From Deltaproteobacteria bacterium (GTDB lineage: Bacteria; Desulfobacterota; JAFDIG01), in the NCBI GenBank assembly GCA_019308145.1, contig JAFDIG010000173.1, positions 1 through 5,361 on the forward strand: a stretch of 5,361 bases of DNA, read 5' to 3'. A program made the position numbers and the translations under genes. Positions within the stretch are counted from its first letter, which is position 1; each line of letters opens with the position of its first letter. The notes under the pieces are model-generated. The model was given only the letters and a program-made list of their open reading frames with translations, had not been told where the DNA came from and searched no databases. Below, in pieces: positions 1-5,091 of this stretch.

Positions 1-788
1 GCCATATCAACAGTGATTGCGTTTTCTATTGCTTCTCTTGTAACTATATCCCTTGGGAGAATATTTTTGTTTACTAATTCCATTACTTTTATACCACTTA
101 TTTTTGCTAAGCGAATCCTTTCTGCCATAACAGCTGGGATAGTCCCATTACCTCCTAAAGCCAAGCCTAAGGCTTCTGAAAGGCAGTTCATTGAGTTCGC
201 AGTAAACATTCCTGAGCAAGAGCCAGCACCAGGGCAGGCAGCTTCTTCCAAAAGGAATAGCTCTTTTTCACTCATTGCATTAACACTTACTTTGCCAACC
301 GCTTCAAATACTGATATTACATCTACATCTTTTCCTTTATATATACCTGTAAGCATAGGTCCACCACTTACAATTATACTCGGAATATTCAATCTCAAAG
401 CAGCCATCATCATACCAGGGATGATTTTATCACAATTAGGTATTAAAACAAGGCCATCAAAAGGATACGCAGTAGCCATTAACTCAATAGAATCCGCGAT
501 GAGTTCTCTTGAACCAAGTGAGTACTTCATCCCTTTATGATTCATGGCAATGCCATCACATACTCCAATCGTATCAAATTCTAAGGGGGTTCCTCCAGCC
601 ATCTCTACTCCTGCTTTAACTGCCTTTGCAACTTCATGCAGATGGATATGTCCTGGTATTAATTCAGAGGCAGAATTAGCAATTCCTATAATTGGTCTGT
701 CTATCTCTTCTTGGGTAAGCCCTGTTGCTTTAAGGAGTGAACGGTGGGGTGCCCTGGTTATCCCCTTTTTCATCTCATCAGATCTCAT
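1..788 (-). CDS. ilvD: Dihydroxy-acid dehydratase, N-terminal 262 residues (runs off left edge)
   Basis: IlvD removes water from 2,3-dihydroxy-3-methylbutanoate or -pentanoate to give the 2-keto acids that precede valine, leucine and isoleucine. It is a cytoplasmic Fe-S enzyme. The reading frame is open from an ATG at 788-786 to the edge. Family motifs appear in order: RAPHRSLLKATGL (12-24), PGHIHL (45-50), CDGIAMNHKGMKYSL (77-91), SRELIADS (93-100), IPNCDKIIPGMMMA (116-129), SGGPM (141-145) and CPGAGSCSGMFTANSMNCL (185-203). Cys119 and Cys191 match two conserved cluster ligands. The position that holds the first Cys in the [2Fe-2S] subtype is Gly46, as in the E. coli [4Fe-4S] type, so a [4Fe-4S] cluster is inferred. 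Asp120 and Lys121 sit where the family binds Mg2+ and carries the modified lysine. AGGGAG ends 6 nt before the ATG and supports this start. Roughly half of a usual 550-570 aa protein is present, with no sign of damage. Confidence 0.96.
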   Translation of the reverse strand, partial: MRSDEMKKGITRAPHRSLLKATGLTQEEIDRPIIGIANSASELIPGHIHLHEVAKAVKAGVEMAGGTPLEFDTIGVCDGIAMNHKGMKYSLGSRELIADSIELMATAYPFDGLVLIPNCDKIIPGMMMAALRLNIPSIIVSGGPMLTGIYKGKDVDVISVFEAVGKVSVNAMSEKELFLLEEAACPGAGSCSGMFTANSMNCLSEALGLALGGNGTIPAVMAERIRLAKISGIKVMELVNKNILPRDIVTREAIENAITVDM

Positions 789-794
789 TTTATT

Positions 795-800
795 CTCCCT
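795..800 (-). promoter_or_regulatory. Ribosome binding site of ilvD
   Basis: AGGGAG on the minus strand lies 6 nt before the ATG at 788-786. It fixes the ilvD start, and the resulting N-terminus (MRSDEMKKG) is the usual one for the family. Confidence 0.75.
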
Positions 801-828
801 TTAAATTTTAAATTTTAGGTTTTAAATC
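801..828. repeat. Four-copy 7-bp tandem repeat in the ilvD leader and -10 region
   Basis: Read on the plus strand, four consecutive heptamers are TTAAATT (801-807), TTAAATT (808-814), TTAGGTT (815-821) and TTAAATC (822-828). Two are identical, and the others differ at two positions and one position. The array covers the predicted ilvD transcription start and part of its -10 box. Function is unknown; it may be an operator, a slippage-prone tract, or only AT-rich sequence that became repetitive. Confidence 0.55.
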
Positions 829-854
829 TATCAGAGTATAAGATATTATGTCAA
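825..854 (-). promoter_or_regulatory. Predicted sigma70 promoter of ilvD (extended -10)
   Basis: On the minus strand a perfect TTGACA (-35, 854-849) is followed after 18 bp by TAGATT (-10, 830-825). The -10 carries the extended TGn element (833-831). Transcription would begin near 818, giving a leader of about 30 nt with the ribosome binding site inside it. A second possible -10, TATACT, overlaps the spacer but lacks a good -35. Confidence 0.55.
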
Positions 855-876
855 GACAAAATCTATCCTTCCTTTT

Positions 877-904
877 TTGTATTTTTGAAAATTTTTGCTA
901 AAAT
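877..904 (+). promoter_or_regulatory. Predicted extended -10 promoter of the DUF2062-ksgA transcript
   Basis: TAAAAT (899-904) matches the -10 consensus at 5 of 6 positions and is preceded by TG-C, the extended -10 element (896-898). A weak -35, TTGTAT (877-882), lies 16 bp upstream. Transcription would begin near 911, at or beside the ATG at 912. The promoter points away from the ilvD promoter, so the two share one short divergent region. Confidence 0.5.
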
Positions 905-911
905 AAAAATT

Positions 912-1433
912 ATGTGTTCATTAAAAAAGATAAAACGAACCAAAAGATATCTTTATCTTCGTTTTAAAAGATTGCATGGGAATCCTAATTATGTTGCTAT
1001 GGGAATGGCTGTTGGGGTATTTATTGGTATAACCCCTACGCTTGGTATACATTCCATATTATCCCTCATTTTTAGCTTTATTCTTCGCTGCAGTAAAGCC
1101 GCTGCTCTTTTGGCAAATTGGATCAGCAATCCTTTTACAGCTTTATTTATATACATAGCAGATTACAAAATAGGGAAATTCTTATTAAGAAAACCTGATG
1201 TATCTCTTCCTTTAGAAAAATTAAGCTTTAAGACCATTTTTTCCTATGGAAGCCAGATAGTTATTCCTTTATTTGTTAGTGGTATCATATTAGGTATAGC
1301 AACAACTATTCCTACCTATTTCATAACTTTTTATATTATAAAGAGGAGAAAAAAAAGAAAAAAGGATGAAAAAGCTTTTCGAACCAAAAAAGAGCTTAGG
1401 ACAGCATTTTTTAAAAGATCAAAGGATAATTAA
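912..1433 (+). CDS. DUF2062 family integral membrane protein
   Basis: This is a 173-aa DUF2062-type membrane protein; the family has no firmly established biochemical function. A basic N-terminus (KKIKRTKRYLYLRFKRLHG, 5-23) leads into a Gly-rich hydrophobic segment with the family pattern GMAVGVFIGITPTLGIHS (31-48). Hydrophobic stretches run at about 28-60, 62-85 and 113-143, with NWISNPFTA at 69-77. The C-terminus is strongly basic (RRKKRKK, 145-151) and probably cytoplasmic. I chose ATG 912 over the in-frame TTG at 885 because the TTG lies in the predicted promoter and neither codon has a Shine-Dalgarno site. The last 22 codons overlap the start of ksgA in another frame, so the tail after about residue 150 is probably shaped by that overlap. 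The two genes very likely share one transcript. The family call is firm; the role is unknown. Confidence 0.85.
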   Translation: MCSLKKIKRTKRYLYLRFKRLHGNPNYVAMGMAVGVFIGITPTLGIHSILSLIFSFILRCSKAAALLANWISNPFTALFIYIADYKIGKFLLRKPDVSLPLEKLSFKTIFSYGSQIVIPLFVSGIILGIATTIPTYFITFYIIKRRKKRKKDEKAFRTKKELRTAFFKRSKDN

Positions 1434-2202
1434 TCGCATTGTATCTGCTGCAAAAATAAAACCAGGAGAAAAGGTTTTAGAGATAGGAGCAGGCTCTGGA
1501 AATTTAAGCTATGCTATTATAAAAAGAGGTGCTTATCTTTTTGCAGTAGAGTTAGATGAAAGATTGATAAAATATCTTCAAGATAGGTTTGTATCAAATG
1601 ATAATGTTGAAATAATAAAAGGAGATGGGGTTTCAATGGATTTTGATGCGATCTTTGAAAAGGCTGGGGAAAAGTTAAAGGTAGTGGCTAATCTCCCTTA
1701 TCAAGCAGGGGCAAGGATACTTGTTCATCTTATAAAATATAGATCTATCTTTAAGGATTTTACCCTTATGTTCCAGAAAGAGGTAGCTCAAAGAATTACA
1801 GCAGAACCTGGCACAAAGGAATATGGCCTTTTATCTGTTATTATTCAAGGGATAGGTAAACCTCATATACTTTTTACTGTTCCAGCTTCTGCATTTTATC
1901 CTTGCCCAAAGGTGGAGTCAGCGGTTATAAGCCTTATACCTTTTGACCATTTACCGTTTCCAGAAGTTGAGGATCCATTTTTTTATCGTGTTGTTAGAGC
2001 TGCTTTCTCTTCTAAAAGAAAAACATTGCTCAATAGTTTAAATAAAAATCCTTTTATAGATGTTGATAAGGATTTATTAATTAAGGCATTAAAGGAAACA
2101 AAAATAGATTTTAATAGAAGAGGTGAAACACTTTCTGTTGAGGAATTTGCAAGGCTTACAAAAAATATATCTATTTTAACAAAAAAGAGAGATAATCAAT
2201 GA
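1366..2202 (+). CDS. rsmA: 16S rRNA (adenine1518-N6/adenine1519-N6)-dimethyltransferase
   Basis: RsmA (KsgA) uses S-adenosylmethionine to dimethylate two adjacent adenines near the 3' end of 16S rRNA late in 30S subunit assembly; its loss gives kasugamycin resistance in other bacteria. At 278 aa it is full length. Visible motifs are LGQHFLKD (11-18), the SAM-binding loop VLEIGAGSGNLS (37-48), acidic VELDERL (61-67), GDGVSMDF (86-93), catalytic NLPY (109-112), LMFQKEVAQRI (134-144) with EYGLLSV (152-158), and VPASAFYPCPKVESAV (172-187). The C-terminal domain contains RAAFSSKRKTLLNSL (211-225). The ATG at 1366 is the only start before the first motif, and an in-frame stop lies at 1339-1341. AGGAG at 1344-1348 is 17 nt away, unusually far. 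The gene overlaps the DUF2062 gene by 68 nt, so coupled translation is plausible. Confidence 0.96.
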   Translation: MKKLFEPKKSLGQHFLKDQRIINRIVSAAKIKPGEKVLEIGAGSGNLSYAIIKRGAYLFAVELDERLIKYLQDRFVSNDNVEIIKGDGVSMDFDAIFEKAGEKLKVVANLPYQAGARILVHLIKYRSIFKDFTLMFQKEVAQRITAEPGTKEYGLLSVIIQGIGKPHILFTVPASAFYPCPKVESAVISLIPFDHLPFPEVEDPFFYRVVRAAFSSKRKTLLNSLNKNPFIDVDKDLLIKALKETKIDFNRRGETLSVEEFARLTKNISILTKKRDNQ

Positions 2203-2207
2203 GTTTT

Positions 2208-3188
2208 TTATTGTTCTTTTTCCCAAACCTCTGGATTAACACAGTATGTAGGACGCCTACCTTCAAAAAAATCTATAATAGATCTTGCAGCGATTAAAGA
2301 CATTTGTGTTCTTGTATGGGCAGAAGCACTGGCAATATGAGGTGTAAGAACGACCTGATCCATTTTTATCAGCTCTTGAGGCATTTCTGGTTCATTTTCA
2401 TAAACATCAAGTGCAGCTCCTGCTATTTCTCCATTTTTAAGTGCTTTTATCAATGCTTTTTCATCTATCACTGCACCTCTTGAAGTATTTATGAGAAAAG
2501 CGGTTGGTTTCATAATAGAGAACTCTTTTTCACCTATAAGATGTTGGGTAGACGGTAAAAGAGGCAGGTGTAAGGTAATGAAACTGGATCTGGATAAAAG
2601 CTCATTTAAAGGGAGATAGGATATCTTTAAATTCATTTCTGCTTCTTTATCTCTTTTTATATCATAGTAAAAGAGCTCCATCATAAAACCTTGAGCACGC
2701 CTGGCAACTGCTTTACCTATTCTACCTAATCCAATTATACCTAAACTTTTACCATGGATGTCCTGTCCCAAAAATAGATCTATTTCCCATTTTTTGAATT
2801 TTCCTTCTCTAACAAAGCGGTCGGCAATAACTACTTTTCTGGCTAAAGCAAGCATAAGAGCCCAAGTGAAATCCGCTGTTGTTTCAGTAAGTACATCTGG
2901 TGTATTTGTTACAAGAATACCTAAACGTGTTGCTGTTTCAACATCTATGTTATCATATCCTACAGCGACATTAGCAATAATTTTTAAGTTATGACCTTTT
3001 GATAAAAGATCCTCATCCCACTGGTCAGTCAGAAGGGTTACAATCCCATTTTTATCCTTTATTATTTTATAGAGCTCTTCTCTTGAGAGAGGAGAATCGT
3101 TTCTGTTAACTTCAACATCAAATTTTGATGATAAAATTTCTATAGCTTCATCAGGTATCTTATGTGCAACAAAGATTCTTGGCCTAAT
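2208..3188 (-). CDS. D-2-hydroxyacid dehydrogenase, GyaR-like, with an apparent ATT start
   Basis: This enzyme reversibly reduces a 2-keto acid to a D-2-hydroxy acid with NAD(P)H in the cytoplasm. The best family match by eye is glyoxylate/hydroxypyruvate reductase; the true substrate is unknown. It is 326 aa when started at ATT 3188-3186. N-terminal catalytic domain: RPRIFVAHKIP (2-12), NVAVGYDNIDV (73-83), GILVTNTPDVLTE (90-102). Nucleotide domain: GLGRIG (153-158), with Asp176 at the end of the next strand suggesting NAD rather than NADP. The catalytic triad is Arg237 (NTSRG), Glu266 (ENEP) and His284 (TPHIASAS). The first ordinary start, ATG 2855, would remove 111 residues including most of the first domain. 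An in-frame TAA at 3209-3207 leaves only ATT codons as possible starts. A strong Shine-Dalgarno site supports the ATT. It ends 5 nt from the ksgA stop, facing it. Confidence 0.93.
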   Translation of the reverse strand: MRPRIFVAHKIPDEAIEILSSKFDVEVNRNDSPLSREELYKIIKDKNGIVTLLTDQWDEDLLSKGHNLKIIANVAVGYDNIDVETATRLGILVTNTPDVLTETTADFTWALMLALARKVVIADRFVREGKFKKWEIDLFLGQDIHGKSLGIIGLGRIGKAVARRAQGFMMELFYYDIKRDKEAEMNLKISYLPLNELLSRSSFITLHLPLLPSTQHLIGEKEFSIMKPTAFLINTSRGAVIDEKALIKALKNGEIAGAALDVYENEPEMPQELIKMDQVVLTPHIASASAHTRTQMSLIAARSIIDFFEGRRPTYCVNPEVWEKEQ

Positions 3189-3191
3189 AAT

Positions 3192-3200
3192 ATCACCCCC
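3192..3200 (-). promoter_or_regulatory. Strong ribosome binding site that decides the ATT start
   Basis: GGGGGTGAT on the minus strand matches 8 of 9 bases of GGAGGTGAT, the complement of the 16S rRNA tail. Its GGGGG core lies 7 nt before the second of two consecutive ATT codons (3188-3186) and 4 nt before the first (3191-3189). The spacing favours 3188, and the next codons there (RPRIFV) match the usual family N-terminus. Confidence 0.8.
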
Positions 3201-3223
3201 TCTTTTTTATTTTTTACCAGGAA

Positions 3224-3252
3224 TTTTTAAAAAATCAAGAAAATAATTTCAA
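3224..3252 (-). promoter_or_regulatory. Possible promoter of the hydroxyacid dehydrogenase gene
   Basis: On the minus strand TTGAAA (3252-3247) is separated by 17 bp from TAAAAA (3229-3224). Transcription would begin near 3217, leaving a leader of about 29 nt that contains the strong ribosome binding site. The surrounding sequence is so AT-rich that chance matches are common, so this is tentative. Confidence 0.3.
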
Positions 3253-3316
3253 AACTTTTCATAAAACCCTATAAGAAGCTAAAATAATCAATTGATATAG
3301 ATGAACTGCATACTTA

Positions 3317-3338
3317 AAAAAGTAGAAAACCACTTTTT
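3317..3338. repeat. Inverted repeat, 7-bp perfect stem
   Basis: AAAAAGT (3317-3323) and ACTTTTT (3332-3338) are perfect complements around the 8-nt loop AGAAAACC. It lies between divergent genes with no transcript known to end there. An operator-like site or a chance AT palindrome is therefore more likely than a terminator. Confidence 0.4.
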
Positions 3339-3379
3339 GAAAAAAGAGAGGAAGTTTTTTGTATTAGTAAAATTTAGGT

Positions 3380-3409
3380 TTAATAAATCAAATTCTTCCA
3401 AGCTATAAT
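3380..3409 (+). promoter_or_regulatory. Possible promoter of the PaaK-family ligase gene
   Basis: A perfect TATAAT (3404-3409) has a weak -35, TTAATA (3380-3385), 18 bp upstream. Transcription would begin near 3416 and leave an unusually long leader of about 140 nt before the ATG at 3557. A competing match further upstream is TTGATA (3292-3297) with TAAAAA (3315-3320). Confidence 0.35.
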
Positions 3410-3422
3410 CAGAAATGTAGGG

Positions 3423-3470
3423 AATTCAATAAAGATTTTTACAAAGACCATTTAGTTTAAATTCAATAAA
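3423..3470 (+). repeat. Pair of 11-bp direct repeats in the ligase leader
   Basis: AATTCAATAAA occurs at 3423-3433 and again at 3460-3470, with starts 37 bp apart. Both copies lie upstream of the ligase, downstream of the perfect TATAAT. They could be protein-binding sites or the remains of a small duplication. Confidence 0.45.
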
Positions 3471-3540
3471 ACAAATTGAAGATTTTTTATCTCTATGTTA
3501 TTTTTAAAAAGATTTTTAGCAAACATGATTTTTTAAAAAA

Positions 3541-3547
3541 GGGGAGG
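3541..3547 (+). promoter_or_regulatory. Ribosome binding site of the PaaK-family ligase
   Basis: GGGGAGG lies 9 nt before the ATG at 3557. This choice rejects the longer in-frame reading that begins with TTG at 3476, which has no such site and would add a 27-residue Lys/Phe-rich tail not found in the family. Confidence 0.8.
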
Positions 3548-3556
3548 CTAAAAAAA

Positions 3557-4855
3557 ATGGGAGATTACTGGGATGAAAGATGGGAAACCTTAGAACTCGA
3601 AGAGATGGAAAAATTTCAACTTTTAAGGTTAAAAGAACAGGTTAAATGGGCATATGAAAAGATCCCTTTTTATAAACACTCCTTTGATGCAAAAGGGGTA
3701 AAGCCAGCTGATCTTGAATCTTTAGAGGATATTAAAAATTTTCCTTTCACATTAAAAACAGATTTACGATATAATTATCCCTTTGGGTTTTGCTCGGTTT
3801 CCATGGATGAAGTAGCGAGGATTCATGTTTCCTCTGGCACCACGGGAAAACCTATCATCAGTTTTTATACAAAAGAGGATATTGACCAATGGACTGAATG
3901 CATGGCAAGAGGACTTTGGGCACAGGGAATTCGTCCTAATGATATTGTTCAAAACACTTATAGCATGGGACTTTTTACTGGCGGTCTTGGTTTTCACCAA
4001 GGATCTGAAAGAATAGGTTGTGCAGTAATACCTGCTTCAGCTGGCATTACAGAAAGACAGATCATGTTAATGGAAGACTTTGGAGCAACAGTATTATTCT
4101 CTACCCCTACATATGCACTTACTATTGCTGAAAGAGCAGAAAAACTTGGAAAGGATATTAGAAAATTTCCTTTAAAGATAGGCTGTTTTGGAGCAGAGCC
4201 CTGGACAGTTTCAATGAGAAAAGAGATTGAGCAGAGGATGGGGATCAAAGCTCATGAACATTATGGACTTACTGAGTTGATGGGGCCTGGTGTATCATTT
4301 TCATGTGAAGATTATAAGCTCCATATAAACGAGGATCATATCTATCCTGAAATCATAGATCCAGTTACTGAGAAACCTTTACCTTTGGGTTCTCAAGGGG
4401 AGTTGGTTTTAACAGCTTTACAACGAAAGGCAATGCCTTTAATAAGATATAGGACAAGGGATATCACAACTTTAAGGCGTGAAGAATGTTCATGTGGAAG
4501 AAGATTAATCATGATGGATAAGGTTTTAGGTAGATCTGATGATATGTTAATTGTGAAAGGGGTAAATATATTTCCATCTCAAATTGAAGATATTATAATG
4601 AGCTTTTCTGATATGATAGAACCACATTATCTTATTCATCTAAAGAGAAAAGGCTATATGGATATTATTACTGTTGATTGTGAAGCTAAAATTGATCTCT
4701 TTAATGCAGGTAAAGAAAAGATTAAAGAACTTGAAAAAAGCATAAGTAATAGATTATTTGAAACAATAGGTATTGATATCCCAATAAGGATTGTTGAACC
4801 AGAATCAATTATTAGAAGTGAAGGTAAAGCAAAAAGAGTGATTGATGAGAGATAG
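3557..4855 (+). CDS. paaK: Phenylacetate-CoA ligase family (PaaK-type) AMP-forming acyl-CoA ligase
   Basis: PaaK-type enzymes activate phenylacetate or a related aryl acid with ATP to an acyl-adenylate, then form the CoA thioester. In anaerobes they serve degradation of aromatic amino acids or reverse keto-acid chemistry. At 432 aa it is the usual length. Visible features are the N-terminal YWDERWETL (4-12), VKWAYEKIPFYK (29-40), the ATP-binding loop SSGTTGKP (92-99), FGAEPW (211-216), YGLTE (236-240), RYRTRD (297-302), the Cys-rich turn CSCGRR (311-316), the hinge GRSDDM (325-330), VKGVNIFP (333-340), and a C-terminal ACT-like lobe ending in EGKAKRV (422-428), which holds the candidate catalytic lysine. 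It stands alone, divergent from the hydroxyacid dehydrogenase and followed by a weak terminator. The substrate cannot be read from sequence, so the symbol marks the family, not proven phenylacetate specificity. Confidence 0.92.
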   Translation: MGDYWDERWETLELEEMEKFQLLRLKEQVKWAYEKIPFYKHSFDAKGVKPADLESLEDIKNFPFTLKTDLRYNYPFGFCSVSMDEVARIHVSSGTTGKPIISFYTKEDIDQWTECMARGLWAQGIRPNDIVQNTYSMGLFTGGLGFHQGSERIGCAVIPASAGITERQIMLMEDFGATVLFSTPTYALTIAERAEKLGKDIRKFPLKIGCFGAEPWTVSMRKEIEQRMGIKAHEHYGLTELMGPGVSFSCEDYKLHINEDHIYPEIIDPVTEKPLPLGSQGELVLTALQRKAMPLIRYRTRDITTLRREECSCGRRLIMMDKVLGRSDDMLIVKGVNIFPSQIEDIIMSFSDMIEPHYLIHLKRKGYMDIITVDCEAKIDLFNAGKEKIKELEKSISNRLFETIGIDIPIRIVEPESIIRSEGKAKRVIDER

Positions 4856-4861
4856 AAATTT

Positions 4862-4893
4862 AAAAAAGCATGAGATAATGTTTTTTCCCTTTT
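4862..4893 (+). terminator. Possible weak intrinsic terminator after the ligase
   Basis: AAAAAAGCAT (4862-4871) can pair with ATGTTTTTT (4878-4886), leaving one bulged G, and a further T run follows from 4890. The stem is nearly all A-T pairs, so it is weak, but it begins 7 nt after the ligase stop codon and no better candidate lies before the tRNA promoter. Confidence 0.35.
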
Positions 4894-4969
4894 TTTATCA
4901 CCTTTAACCTTACTAATCTAATTGTACCGTTATGTGCTTGATCTTTTACAATCCATCATTTATTTTTTC

Positions 4970-4998
4970 TTGACAAAAAAAAGGAGCTTTGCTATAAA
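4970..4998 (+). promoter_or_regulatory. Near-consensus sigma70 promoter of tRNA-Phe
   Basis: TTGACA (4970-4975) and TATAAA (4993-4998) are separated by exactly 17 bp. Transcription would begin near 5005, only a few bases before the mature tRNA 5' end at 5009. This is typical of a strong stable-RNA promoter and shows that the tRNA is transcribed independently of the ligase. Confidence 0.8.
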
Positions 4999-5008
4999 AA
5001 TTAATGGT

Positions 5009-5084
5009 GCCGAGTTAGCTCAGTCGGTAGAGCAGGGGACTGAAAATCCCCGTGTCCGTGGTTCGATTCCGCGACTCGGCACCA
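5009..5084 (+). tRNA. tRNA-Phe, anticodon GAA
   Basis: This is a complete 76-nt cloverleaf with encoded CCA. The acceptor stem is GCCGAGT/ACTCGGC, with discriminator A73 at 5081, as expected for Phe. The D-arm has a GCTC/GAGC stem around AGTCGGTA. The anticodon stem GGGGA/TCCCC encloses CTGAAAA, placing GAA at 5042-5044, which reads TTC and TTT. The T-arm CGTGG/CCGCG has one T-G pair and the loop TTCGATT. The CCA is 5082-5084. A strong promoter lies just upstream and a T run follows immediately. Confidence 0.97.
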
Positions 5085-5091
5085 TTTTTTT
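5052..5091 (+). terminator. Possible terminator overlapping the tRNA 3' end
   Basis: Seven T residues (5085-5091) follow the encoded CCA directly. GTG-T-CCG (5052-5058) can pair with CGGCAC (5077-5082) with one bulged T, a fold that competes with the acceptor stem and ends 2 nt before the T run. Whether it forms during transcription is inference; no separate hairpin is present downstream. Confidence 0.3.

Larger units (their letters stand above)
3189..3556. other. Long AT-rich divergent intergenic region without a gene
   Basis: These 368 bases separate the divergent dehydrogenase and ligase genes. I find no convincing coding sequence. The two small plus-strand frames (3301-3408, and the upstream extension of the ligase from 3476) lack ribosome binding sites. 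The region holds promoter-like boxes in both directions, a 7-bp hairpin, an 11-bp direct repeat, and several A and T runs spaced about 10 or 20 bp apart before the ligase gene. I recognise no known riboswitch. Confidence 0.6.

Noticed and set aside
13..804. Two plus-strand open frames (13-540 and 544-804) opposite ilvD
   Set aside because: They are antisense shadows. The minus strand carries the full conserved IlvD motif series over the same bases, and the plus-strand products resemble no family and have no ribosome binding sites.
885..911. TTG start at 885 for the DUF2062 gene, adding 9 residues
   Set aside because: The TTG lies inside the predicted promoter, has no Shine-Dalgarno site, and an ATG follows at 912.
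2208..2855. 215-aa version of the dehydrogenase starting at ATG 2855
   Set aside because: It would remove 111 residues of well-matching family sequence, and the upstream frame has no break. The ATG has no ribosome binding site of its own.
2758..2994. 78-aa plus-strand frame opposite the dehydrogenase
   Set aside because: It is antisense to conserved dehydrogenase sequence and its product is unrecognisable.
3301..3408. 35-codon plus-strand frame as a possible leader peptide
   Set aside because: No ribosome binding site precedes it, it is full of Lys and Phe as expected from A and T runs, and it shows no attenuator-like codon pattern.
3476..3556. 27-residue N-terminal extension of the ligase from TTG 3476
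   Set aside because: A strong ribosome binding site at 3541-3547 points to ATG 3557, and the extension is low-complexity Lys/Phe sequence absent from the family.
3764..4248. Three further frames (3764-4000 minus, 3825-4016 plus, 3994-4248 minus) within the ligase
   Set aside because: They overlap conserved ligase motifs, have no ribosome binding sites and resemble nothing.
5009..5084. tRNA-Phe as an attachment site of an integrated element
   Set aside because: No duplicated tRNA 3' end, integrase or change in gene style is visible in the window.
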